Positions 9,020-16,225 of a stretch of 37,458 bases of DNA are shown here, piece by piece. Every line of letters starts with the position of its first letter. Position 1 is the first letter of the stretch. Source of the DNA: Thermoanaerobacterales bacterium UBA4877. Lineage in GTDB: Bacteria > Bacillota > Thermoanaerobacteria > Thermoanaerobacterales > UBA4877. The position numbers were made by a program, and so were the translations under genes. A model generated the notes under the pieces. That model was not told where the DNA came from. It was given only the letters and a program-made list of their open reading frames with translations, and searched no databases. The DNA lies in contig DHDL01000015.1 in assembly GCA_002399345.1 (NCBI GenBank), forward strand, positions 1-37,458. Reading direction: 5' to 3'.

Positions 9020-9466
9020 TCACCTCAAACTATCCATAGAATACTTTAAATTATCCCTTATATTCATTAAAAACCCGTTCAGTGCGTCGCTTTCCTCATC
9101 GGAAAACTCACCAAACATAATATCATCTATTGCCATTGTTTCATTATACACACCATCACATATTTTCCTCCCATAATCTGTTATGTATACATGGGTTACA
9201 CGCTGGTCATTTTTGTCCTGCTCTTTTTTGATCATACCTGCTTTTTCCATTCTCTTGAGCATAACGTTGACGGTAGGCGGAGCCATCTTGAGGCTCTTCG
9301 CCAGCTCTGTCTGGCTCACACCGTCACTTTTGTATAAATTAAATAGCAGTCGGGGCTGTCCGGGATAGACGCCCAACTTTTGAAAAGCTATCCGTGTATT
9401 CAGATAGTGCAGTCTTGTGATCTCCATAAAAAGTGCATAATTTGAATCAGGGTCCAGACAATTCAT
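9020..9466 (-). CDS. MarR family transcriptional regulator
   Basis: Winged-helix repressor, 148 residues from the ATG at 9466; a GTG at 9481 is possible, but AAAGGTGG is better placed for the ATG. The central segment TELAKSLKMAPPTVNVMLKRMEK is split as helix-turn-helix, followed by the wing KKEQDKNDQRVTHVYITDYG, which carries the D-R signature typical of MarR. Helices at both ends form the dimer interface. It heads the operon with the two ABC exporter genes, and a perfect palindrome overlaps its promoter, so it most likely represses its own operon and is released by a small ligand, probably a substrate of the exporter. Confidence 0.92.
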   Translation of the reverse strand: MNCLDPDSNYALFMEITRLHYLNTRIAFQKLGVYPGQPRLLFNLYKSDGVSQTELAKSLKMAPPTVNVMLKRMEKAGMIKKEQDKNDQRVTHVYITDYGRKICDGVYNETMAIDDIMFGEFSDEESDALNGFLMNIRDNLKYSMDSLR

Positions 9467-9482
9467 TACCTCACATCCCACC

Positions 9483-9502
9483 TTTATTAGACGGCTAATA
9501 AA
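9483..9502. promoter_or_regulatory. Probable MarR operator
   Basis: TTTATTAG and CTAATAAA are perfect inverted arms around a four-base centre, a 20-bp dyad typical in size for MarR proteins. It begins six bases downstream of the -10 hexamer and covers the expected transcription start, where a bound repressor would block initiation. Confidence 0.75.
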
Positions 9503-9507
9503 TTATA

Positions 9508-9535
9508 ATTATACCATCCTCAAACAAAAAGTCAA
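9508..9535 (-). promoter_or_regulatory. Promoter of the marR-ABC operon
   Basis: On the minus strand, TTGACT (-35, 9530-9535) and TATAAT (-10, 9508-9513) are separated by 16 bases. This is a near-consensus vegetative promoter, overlapped downstream by the MarR palindrome. Confidence 0.85.
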
Positions 9536-9572
9536 CAGTCTGCGGCAATTTTTTTCCCAGTATACATGTGTA

Positions 9573-9600
9573 TAAAAAAAGATGGGGCTATTCCCATCTT
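9573..9600 (-). terminator. Terminator after pepF
   Basis: On the minus strand, AAGATGGG pairs with CCCATCTT over a six-base loop and is followed by a T-run. It closes the epimerase-PrsW-aroE-pepF operon. Confidence 0.85.
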
Positions 9601-9659
9601 GATTAATTATATCGTCAAAACTCTTTTATTGATATTACACGCAACACGGCTTTGTATTA

Positions 9660-11447
9660 TCATATCAGCTTTTCAAATTCATCCAGCAGATCTTTGAAGA
9701 AGTCCAGCGCCTCGGTTATTGGCTGCGGCCTGGTAAGGTCTACCCCCACCTTCCTTAGTATATCCATGGGGTAGCTGCTGCCGCCGCTCTTTAGAAACTG
9801 TGTGTATCTTTCCACCGCCGGGCTGCCTTCCTGAACTATCATCCGGGATATGGCAATGGCTGCGGAAAACCCGGTGGCGTATTTATAGACATAGAAGCTG
9901 CTGTAGAAATGGGGAATTCTAGCCCATTCATAGTCTATTTCCTTGTCTATGACGACGTCCTTGCCAAAATACAGCTCGTTGAGTTTATGATACTCGCTGC
10001 AGAGGGCATCTGATGTTACCGGCCTGCCGCTCTCCGCCATTTCATGGGTGATCTTCTCGAATTCAGCAAACATGGTCTGTCTGTATAGCGTGGATTTAAA
10101 CTGATCCATAAAGTGGTTGAGAAGATACATCCTCTCCTGCTTTGACTGTGCCTTATCCAAAAGATAATTTATAAGCAGGGCTTCATTGCAGGTGGATGCA
10201 ATCTCCGCCAAAAATATAGGATAATCCTTGTACACATAGGGTTGGTTTTTCTCCGAATAGTAGGTATGCACCGAGTGACCCATCTCGTGGGCCAGTGTGA
10301 AAACATCATCCAGCTTGCCCTGGAAATTGAGCAGCACATAAGGATGAACCCCATAGGCCGATGAGGAATAACCCCCGCTGGTCTTGCCGCGTGTTTCATA
10401 TACATCGATCCAGCCGGAGTCAAAACCCTGCTTCACTATACCGCGGTATTCGTCCCCCATTGGGGCCAGGCCGCTAAGCACCATTTCCTTGGCCTGTTCG
10501 TATGTAAACTCCTTATCGTAATCGGGTACCATGGGCACATACATGTCATAGAGATGTATTTCATCCAGTCCCAGCACCCTCTTCTTTATGTCCGCATATC
10601 TGTACATCAGCGGAAGAGCCGCATGCACTGTATTTATGAGGTTATCGTAAACTTCTGTGCTTATATTATCATCAAAGAGCGCAGCCTGGAGGCAGCTTGT
10701 AAACTTTCTTTGGTTTTTATAGAATACATCAGCCTTTACATTGGCCCGCTGGGTAGCTGTGATGGTATTTATATAACTTCCGTAGGTATTATGAAGTGCC
10801 TCAAAGGCATTTTTCCTTACATCCCGGTCCGTTGAAGATATAAGTCGGGAGTACCTTCCCTTGGACAGCTCAATCTCATTTCCTTCTTCATCCTTTATCT
10901 TGGGAAATCTAATGTCGGCATCGGTGAGCATTGTGTAAACATCATCGGGTGCGGATGCCATGTCCTGCGCTTCTGCCAATATCCTCTCGCTGTTCTCATC
11001 CAGTATATGCTGCTTTTGCCTTATCAGGTTATCTATATAGTGGGCATAGACCTTGAGCTCCTTGTCCTGCTTTACTTTTTCCTTCAGTTCATCCTCAGGC
11101 AGGGCCAGTATTTCCGGCTCCAAATAGGCAAGAAGACCGGATGCCTGCACCAAAAGGCTTATTGCCCTGTCGGTAAGACCCTGATACTTAGCGGCTGTAT
11201 TATCCGCATCCTTGGCCATATGTGCATAGGAATACAGCTTTTCTATAATCATGACGGCCTCGTCCTGTGTCTTCAGGACCTGGGCGAGGTTATTAAGCGT
11301 CACTTTCCCTTGATATGCCGCCGCCTTCTTTATTAGTTCACCTGCCTTTTTATAGTCCTGCTCCCAGAGGTCGTCGCTGGAATAGATATCATTAAGATGC
11401 CATTTATATTTATCATCTATATCGCTTCTGGAAGGTAAATCATTCAT
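9660..11447 (-). CDS. pepF: Oligoendopeptidase F (M3 family)
   Basis: Cytosolic zinc endopeptidase that cuts short peptides of roughly 7-17 residues inside the chain, 595 residues as usual for PepF. The zinc motif HEMGH is at residues 387-391, with the third ligand in the following EIASTCNE segment. The upstream segment GGYSSSAYGVHPYVLLNF is the conserved substrate-binding strand of the family. It begins at ATG with GGGGAAG upstream, four bases after aroE stops, so it is translated from the same message. Together with the M42 and M24 peptidases in this window it would complete breakdown of imported peptides. Confidence 0.95.
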   Translation of the reverse strand: MNDLPSRSDIDDKYKWHLNDIYSSDDLWEQDYKKAGELIKKAAAYQGKVTLNNLAQVLKTQDEAVMIIEKLYSYAHMAKDADNTAAKYQGLTDRAISLLVQASGLLAYLEPEILALPEDELKEKVKQDKELKVYAHYIDNLIRQKQHILDENSERILAEAQDMASAPDDVYTMLTDADIRFPKIKDEEGNEIELSKGRYSRLISSTDRDVRKNAFEALHNTYGSYINTITATQRANVKADVFYKNQRKFTSCLQAALFDDNISTEVYDNLINTVHAALPLMYRYADIKKRVLGLDEIHLYDMYVPMVPDYDKEFTYEQAKEMVLSGLAPMGDEYRGIVKQGFDSGWIDVYETRGKTSGGYSSSAYGVHPYVLLNFQGKLDDVFTLAHEMGHSVHTYYSEKNQPYVYKDYPIFLAEIASTCNEALLINYLLDKAQSKQERMYLLNHFMDQFKSTLYRQTMFAEFEKITHEMAESGRPVTSDALCSEYHKLNELYFGKDVVIDKEIDYEWARIPHFYSSFYVYKYATGFSAAIAISRMIVQEGSPAVERYTQFLKSGGSSYPMDILRKVGVDLTRPQPITEALDFFKDLLDEFEKLI

Positions 11448-11451
11448 GTAA

Positions 11452-12324
11452 TCACTTCCCCTTTCTATTAGTAGTCCATTTATAAGCTATTTCATAGAGT
11501 TCATCATAACCGGGCTCCCCGCCCGTCCATATCTTAAATGACCCAATGGCCTGGTATATGAGCATGCCCAGGCCGGTAAGCACATCGCAGCCCAAATCAG
11601 CCGCATCCCTTAATATGCCCGTCACCGGCGGGTTATATACCGCATCACATACCAGCTGGTTTGCACTTAAGATATCCGGAGGAAATGGCCTGGCCTGCGT
11701 ATTGGGATACATTCCCACCGTCGTGGTATTTACTACTATGTCCGACCTACGGGAGGCCTCCTTAAGTTCATCATAATCCAGATGCAGGGCCTTGGCCTTT
11801 CCTTTAGCTGCCCTGTTTATTTCACCGGCCAGGCCGGCCGCTTTGCCGTATGTCCTGTTGGCTATGTACACCTTACTGGCACCTCTTAAAACAAGGGTAA
11901 AGGCTATCGCCCTGGCCGCTCCCCCACAGCCTATAATGAGCACCTTAGCACCCTCGGGATCTGCCCCGGCGTTTTCTTTAAGAGACATCAAAAAACCTTC
12001 CCCGTCGGTGTTATACCCGTGCAGCCTGCCACCCTTATTGGATATGACATTCACCGCGCCTATCATTTTAGCACTTTCGTCTATTTCATCTAAATACCTC
12101 ATAACCTCGGTCTTGTACGGGGTAGTGACATTGGCGCCGGCTATCCTGAAGCAGTCAAAACTGCCCATCGCCCTCTTTAACTGATCACTTGTTAATTGGA
12201 AAGGAATGTATATATAGTTCAAACCCATCCTCTCAAAGGCAGCATTCTGTAATAGCGGAGATATAGAATGGCCTATGGGATTTCCAAAGAGCGTTACTAT
12301 TTTCGTATCCTTATCCGCCTTCAC
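11452..12324 (-). CDS. aroE: Shikimate dehydrogenase
   Basis: NADPH-dependent reduction of 3-dehydroshikimate to shikimate in the aromatic amino acid pathway. Seen: substrate loop GNPIGHSISP (14-23), NVTTPYK with catalytic Lys71, NTDGEGF with catalytic Asp107, nucleotide-binding IIGCGGAARA, and NRTYGKA, whose Asn-Arg-Thr favours NADP. The frame is open 60 bases further upstream, but the GTG at 12324 overlaps the preceding gene's TGA (GTGA) and has AAGGGG upstream, so 290 residues are called. It is the only aromatic-pathway gene here, in an operon of peptide enzymes. The YdiB/quinate-type paralogue is an alternative that sequence reading cannot exclude. Confidence 0.9.
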   Translation of the reverse strand: MKADKDTKIVTLFGNPIGHSISPLLQNAAFERMGLNYIYIPFQLTSDQLKRAMGSFDCFRIAGANVTTPYKTEVMRYLDEIDESAKMIGAVNVISNKGGRLHGYNTDGEGFLMSLKENAGADPEGAKVLIIGCGGAARAIAFTLVLRGASKVYIANRTYGKAAGLAGEINRAAKGKAKALHLDYDELKEASRRSDIVVNTTTVGMYPNTQARPFPPDILSANQLVCDAVYNPPVTGILRDAADLGCDVLTGLGMLIYQAIGSFKIWTGGEPGYDELYEIAYKWTTNRKGK

Positions 12325-12741
12325 CGGCTCTCGCCCCTTACCAAAAGCATGTTGTAAACCATATGTATCGCAATAGCCGAGCAAAGGGCAGGGCCAAATC
12401 CAAACCTCATTACAAGGAACGTAACCCCTCCAAAAACAAGATGGCTTACCATACTCATGATAGCAGCACGCATGTTTATACTGCCGGGTGATGCAGCATA
12501 GTCGTGGACCGCCTCGGCGGCTCCGAAGACCACATGGGATGCCATAATGTCCCCTGCAAAAAGAACGGCCAGGCCGCTTTTAAGCAGTTCCTCTATGGCC
12601 GGTGTTAAATAGCACACCGCTCTGCTCCCACAGCGGGAGATGAGGAAGGTATTAGCAAAATATGCAATAACACCAGCGGCCAGGCCGGATAATACACCTT
12701 TTAGCAGCAGCATTTTACCTCGTCTATGCCCAGGCCAGGCC
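11687..12741. repeat. Cluster of the iterated palindrome GGCCWGGCC
   Basis: Five exact copies lie in 1.05 kb: 11687, 11827, 12567, 12678 and 12733. Others in the window start at 1369, 7054, 7939, 10464, 19226, 22840, 24014, 27346, 27761, 27937, 28660, 29895, 31235, 32403 and 35520. All are inside genes, and several one-mismatch copies exist too. They encode Gly-Leu-Ala, Gly-Gln-Ala, Ala-Arg-Pro or Gly-Pro-Gly depending on frame and strand, so protein sequence does not explain them. Confidence 0.85.
12321..12713 (-). CDS. Small PrsW-like (glutamic-type) membrane protein
   Basis: A 130-residue integral membrane protein with about four to five hydrophobic segments. Three motifs resemble the PrsW/CPBP-like intramembrane protease superfamily: EELLK (EExxK) near residue 42, FGAAEAVHD (FxxxE), and SHLVFGG followed by IHMVYN in the last helices. 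PrsW members cut anti-sigma factors or other membrane substrates; typical members are over 200 residues, so this is a minimal version. The start ATG with GAGGT lies inside the last codons of the epimerase gene (13-base overlap), and the stop overlaps aroE's GTG, so it is tightly coupled to both. Family assignment is from motif pattern only. It may instead be an uncharacterised small membrane family. Confidence 0.6.
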   Translation of the reverse strand: MLLLKGVLSGLAAGVIAYFANTFLISRCGSRAVCYLTPAIEELLKSGLAVLFAGDIMASHVVFGAAEAVHDYAASPGSINMRAAIMSMVSHLVFGGVTFLVMRFGFGPALCSAIAIHMVYNMLLVRGESR

Positions 12742-13777
12742 CGCCTGAAAACAAGATTTCCGGCCCATCGTATCTTATGCCGCCCGATACCGGGTCTTCA
12801 GCCAGAAGATATGCGGCGTCCAGATCAAGCATCGTCACATTGTGAGTCGATGCTGCAAAATGAGCAGCCGCAGTGACGGAAACCTTGCACTCCATCATAC
12901 TGCCCACCATGCACTCCATACCTGCAGCCTCTGCCATTGCATTGATCTTTACCGCATTGTGTATTCCTCCCGCCTTCATCAGTTTTATGTTAAGTATGTC
13001 GCAGGCCCTCATGGAAATCAGCTTCAAGGCATCATTCATAGTAAAGAGAGCCTCGTCGGCCATCACCGGTATGGACACTGCGCCCGTCACCTCAGCCAGG
13101 CCTTCTACGTCCCATGCGGGAACAGGTTGCTCCACCAGCTCAATATCATACTTCTCCAATGCATTCATTACCCTGATCGCATCCTTGGCATTCCAACCCT
13201 GGTTGGCATCCAGCCTTATCTTAATATCTGGCCCTACAGCCTCCCTTATCGCTCTTACTCTTTCAATATCCTGCTTGTACTCTCCGCCCACCTTCGTCTT
13301 TAATGTATCAAAACCTTGTTTTACTGCATCTACAGAGTCTTTAACCATTTCGTCTATACCGTTTATGCTTATGGTAATATCTGTCTTAAGCCTGTCCGTA
13401 TACCCTCCCAGCAGGCGATACAACGGTATCTCATAATGTTTTCCCAAGATATCATATATCGCCATATCTATAGCCGCTTTAGCGCTGGCATTATGCAGTA
13501 TGCATTTGTCTAAAGCCAGAAACAACCTGTCTGTATCCAATATCTCCATACCCATTATCGCAGGCTTTATGTAGCTTTCCACGGCGTCCTCAATGGATCC
13601 CGTTATATCGCCTGTAATCACCGCGGTGGGGGCAGCCTCACCCATCCCAATAAGACCGTCGTCCGTTTCGACATACACGAGTACGTCATCCACGCTATCC
13701 ACTCTCCTGAGAGATGTCTTAAATGGCTTTTTCAGTGCAGCCTTTATAGTCGATGTCTTCACATCCTTGATCTTCAT
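12701..13777 (-). CDS. Dipeptide epimerase (L-Ala-D/L-Glu epimerase-like)
   Basis: Enolase-superfamily enzyme that interconverts L-Ala-D-Glu and L-Ala-L-Glu or related dipeptides during murein peptide recycling. From the ATG at 13777 it has 358 residues. Acid/base lysines appear as KTK (Lys160/Lys162) and NIKLMK (Lys268). Metal ligands are LDANQGW (Asp190), VEQPVP (Glu216) and MADEALF (Asp241). The DLDAAYLL segment near the C-terminus is the acidic DxD element that binds the dipeptide amino group in this subgroup. The ATG at 13786 lies within the AAAGGGG ribosome site region, so the second ATG is preferred. It is first gene of the operon with a PrsW-like protein, aroE and pepF. The exact dipeptide is not certain. 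Confidence 0.88.
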   Translation of the reverse strand: MKIKDVKTSTIKAALKKPFKTSLRRVDSVDDVLVYVETDDGLIGMGEAAPTAVITGDITGSIEDAVESYIKPAIMGMEILDTDRLFLALDKCILHNASAKAAIDMAIYDILGKHYEIPLYRLLGGYTDRLKTDITISINGIDEMVKDSVDAVKQGFDTLKTKVGGEYKQDIERVRAIREAVGPDIKIRLDANQGWNAKDAIRVMNALEKYDIELVEQPVPAWDVEGLAEVTGAVSIPVMADEALFTMNDALKLISMRACDILNIKLMKAGGIHNAVKINAMAEAAGMECMVGSMMECKVSVTAAAHFAASTHNVTMLDLDAAYLLAEDPVSGGIRYDGPEILFSGGPGLGIDEVKCCC

Positions 13778-13817
13778 TACCCTCATCCCCTTTGATTTTT
13801 TGCATCATATATATTTC

Positions 13818-13838
13818 AGTATAGCACCTTTTTAAGGT
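13818..13838 (-). promoter_or_regulatory. Possible promoter and operator of the epimerase operon
   Basis: On the minus strand TATACT (13818-13823) serves as a plausible -10. Two bases upstream of it an inverted repeat, ACCTT and AAGGT around three bases (13826-13838), lies in the spacer region. No convincing -35 is visible, so the promoter may need an activator, or the repeat may bind a repressor. Confidence 0.4.
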
Positions 13839-13874
13839 CGCCGCCATGCATATTCATTGAAAATTAAGTATATA

Positions 13875-13903
13875 TTGTACAAGTAACAACAAAAGTTTAT
13901 AAT
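13875..13903 (+). promoter_or_regulatory. Promoter of the ECF S component
   Basis: TTGTAC and TATAAT are separated by exactly 17 bases, 35 bases before the start codon of the plus-strand gene. This is a good vegetative promoter, with no riboswitch-like leader between it and the gene. Confidence 0.75.
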
Positions 13904-13938
13904 AAGGGCATTAAGTAATCAATAGATGGAGTGATGTT

Positions 13939-14466
13939 ATGGAAAAAGGCAACAATAAACCGTTTAATATACACTGGCTTACACGCACAGCGCTGCTGCT
14001 GGCAGTAACACTGGCCTTCCAGATGCTGGGCTTTCCCCAGATGGTAACGGGCCCAGCCGTGAATGCCATGCTGCTGATATCCGCCACATATGCAGGACCG
14101 ACCGGCGGCATAATAATAGGTATCTTAACCCCGCTCATAGCATTTTTGAGAGGCACACTGGCGCCTGCTCTTGCACCCATGATCCCATTTATAATGCTGG
14201 GAAACGCTGTATATGTCCTCATAGGGGCATTTTGCCGGGTTCTTATTAAAAATGTATATGCAGCCTCTGTCACCGGCATAGTTGCAGGCTCCGCGATAAA
14301 GTTTTTCATACTCGCTTCAGCGGTTAGTCTGCTGGTAACCCTGCCCCTCGCCATATCCCATGCCATGCAGTTGCCACAGCTTTATACCGCTTTAGCCGGA
14401 GGAATCATTGCTTTGGCTATAAACAAAGCACTTGCCGCCGCCTTTAAAAAAAGCGGCAAAAAATAA
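13939..14466 (+). CDS. ECF transporter S component-like membrane protein
   Basis: A 175-residue membrane protein with about five to six hydrophobic helices and short loops. The first helix (ALLLAVTLAFQMLGFPQ), the following GPAVNAMLLISATYAGPTGG and GIIIGILTPLIAFL are typical of substrate-binding S components of energy-coupling factor transporters, which bind a vitamin or metal and plug into a shared EcfAAT module. No EcfA or EcfT gene is in the window, so the energising module would be encoded elsewhere. The substrate cannot be told; there is no regulatory RNA upstream to hint at it. It has its own promoter and GGAG ribosome site. Confidence 0.75.
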   Translation: MEKGNNKPFNIHWLTRTALLLAVTLAFQMLGFPQMVTGPAVNAMLLISATYAGPTGGIIIGILTPLIAFLRGTLAPALAPMIPFIMLGNAVYVLIGAFCRVLIKNVYAASVTGIVAGSAIKFFILASAVSLLVTLPLAISHAMQLPQLYTALAGGIIALAINKALAAAFKKSGKK

Positions 14467-14522
14467 ATAGCCTCACCGGCGGCAGCAATAATTCTGGGTT
14501 ACCGTTATGAAACAATATCCCG

Positions 14523-14861
14523 TTATTTTTCCTCATTTTTAGTATAAGTCCAATCAATAGACGATAGTCCGCCTTGGTACAGGTCTGCTATCAAACCTAT
14601 AAATTGTGACACCGGCAAATCCTGCCCCCTGCGTAGCCATAATCTAAATAATGATAATGAAATTGAAAGATGGAACTCCATCAAATATGGTTTTAGCGGA
14701 TGACCATCCGGCAGATTTAGTTCCGGCATATCAAGATTGGGCTGCGTCTTCAGTTTCTCTATGAACCTGCTGCTCCCGAATTCTCCCAGCAGTGCATTGA
14801 TATATAATGTTTTAGTTTTATACAATTCCACAAGTTCATTCTCGAATGAATTACTTCCCAA
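14523..14861 (-). pseudogene. TetR-type regulator C-terminal remnant
   Basis: 112 codons from a TTG at 14861. FENELVELYKTKTLYINALL and SLFRLWLRRGQDLPVSQFI resemble the C-terminal ligand domain of DhaS-like TetR regulators. The N-terminal helix-turn-helix expected before it is missing: reading upstream in frame gives about 23 more codons with no start codon and then a TGA, and none of the other frames up to 15030 shows a helix-turn-helix. The ribosome site for the TTG is poor. This is most simply a decayed regulator; a short dimerising protein that interferes with a relative is a less likely option. Confidence 0.55.
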
Positions 14862-15030
14862 CCCAACCTTGCTTCTTTTTTTACAAATATAATCAAGAAT
14901 AAAAAGGGTCTGCCCGCAATCGGAAATTGTTCATCCCTTTAATTACGGTATTTCTAAAAAGGATAACTATAAAGAATGGATTCGCAGCATTCAATAAAGA
15001 TCATAAATTTAAATCGTGTATCTTAAAAGT

Positions 15031-15063
15031 AAAGCACTTTAAAAATTTGTGCTTTGCTTTTTT
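15031..15063 (+). terminator. Orphan plus-strand terminator
   Basis: AAAGCAC pairs with GTGCTTT over an A/T-rich loop and is followed by C and six T residues in the plus direction. No convincing plus-strand gene precedes it, since the S-component gene ends 560 bases upstream. It may mark the end of a deleted gene. Confidence 0.5.
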
Positions 15064-15074
15064 ATGTATTTCAA

Positions 15075-15106
15075 CAAAAAAATATGCGGGCATAACACCC
15101 GCATAT
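15075..15106 (-). terminator. Terminator of the proline locus
   Basis: On the minus strand ATATGCGGG pairs perfectly with CCCGCATAT over seven bases, followed by seven T residues. It lies nine bases past the Xaa-Pro peptidase stop and ends the long prd transcript. Confidence 0.9.
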
Positions 15107-15114
15107 AATAAGCT

Positions 15115-16194
15115 TTATTCTACTATGCAAAGATCCTTGCTATATTTATTGAGAACCTCACAGCCGTCCTTAGTCACTACTACAAGGTCCTCCACCCTTA
15201 CACCGAAATTACCCGGCAGGTATACACCCGGCTCGATAGAGAATATCATGCCTTCGTCCACCTTGTTCTCGTTTACCGATGATACGTCGCCCACCTCGTG
15301 GTCTTCCAGTCCTATGGAATGGCCCAGCCTGTGAGTGAAATATTTGCCATAACCCTTAGACTCGATATAGTCTCTTGCCGCAGCATCGATATCGCAGAAA
15401 CGTACGCCCGGCTTAACCTTGTCTATGCCTTTAAGGTTAGCATCCCTTACGATGTTATATACCTTCTTCTGTTCTTCGGATGCACGTTTATAAAATACCG
15501 TCCTGGTTAAATCGGAGCAATATGAGTCCTTTTTACAACCAATGTCTATAACAACACTGTCGCCTTCCTTAAGCTGTGATGTAGCATCCGTTGTGTGATG
15601 CGGATCTGCACCGTTCGCTCCGTAAGCAACGATAGGATCAAAGGAGAATTCTTCCGCCCCCATCGAACGGTATGTCTCTAAAAGTATTTCTCCCATTTTC
15701 TTCTCGGTATATTTTTTAGGGACAAGCTCAATCATCTTATCAACGGCTATATCATTTACTCTGGATGATTCACGCATTAGATCTATCTCAGTTTTATCCT
15801 TCCTCTGCCTTACCTTGTCCGTAATATTGGAAATATCCACAAACTTAGTTACACCGGTGAGATCCATAAGCCTTATTAGGAACCTTGCCGGCCAGTTCTT
15901 GTCAACGCCGATAACGTCGTTCTTATCGATATAAGGTGCCAGTACTCCCACGGCATCCTGGTTATCATTAAGTGTTATGTTCTCTGTCCCGAGATCCTCA
16001 TGAATGGGGAACAGTTCATTTACAAACAATTTTGCACTGCCGTCTGTTTTAAGCAGCAGAACAAGCATCCTCTCACCGGGGAATATCCATTTACCCGTGA
16101 GGTAAAAAATGTTTACAGGATCGGACACAATCATTTGAGGTACTCCTGTATTCTTCATTTCTTGTAAAATCCTGCCCATTCTTTCTTTATTCAT
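15115..16194 (-). CDS. Xaa-Pro aminopeptidase/dipeptidase (M24B)
   Basis: Di-metal 'pita-bread' peptidase, 359 residues, that hydrolyses bonds before proline and so frees proline from dipeptides or peptide N-termini. The five metal ligands are visible: Asp217 (VVIDIG), Asp228 (CSDLTR), His292 (LGHSIG), Glu321 (SIEPGVYLPG) and Glu335 (VRVEDLVVV). The N-terminal creatinase-type domain covers about residues 1-125. The start ATG has GGGAGG nine bases upstream. It is the last gene of the prd unit, separated from the amino-acid permease by 31 bases, which strongly suggests its job is to supply proline to the reductase. PepQ-type dipeptidase versus PepP-type aminopeptidase cannot be separated here. 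Confidence 0.93.
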   Translation of the reverse strand: MNKERMGRILQEMKNTGVPQMIVSDPVNIFYLTGKWIFPGERMLVLLLKTDGSAKLFVNELFPIHEDLGTENITLNDNQDAVGVLAPYIDKNDVIGVDKNWPARFLIRLMDLTGVTKFVDISNITDKVRQRKDKTEIDLMRESSRVNDIAVDKMIELVPKKYTEKKMGEILLETYRSMGAEEFSFDPIVAYGANGADPHHTTDATSQLKEGDSVVIDIGCKKDSYCSDLTRTVFYKRASEEQKKVYNIVRDANLKGIDKVKPGVRFCDIDAAARDYIESKGYGKYFTHRLGHSIGLEDHEVGDVSSVNENKVDEGMIFSIEPGVYLPGNFGVRVEDLVVVTKDGCEVLNKYSKDLCIVE

Positions 16195-16225
16195 GATCTT
16201 ACCTCCCTATAATATATATCAATGT

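Noticed and set aside
14927..15030. Open plus-strand frame before the orphan terminator
   Set aside because: It has no ribosome site, its composition is unlike coding sequence, it runs on into the antisense of the Xaa-Pro peptidase, and the product resembles nothing I know.
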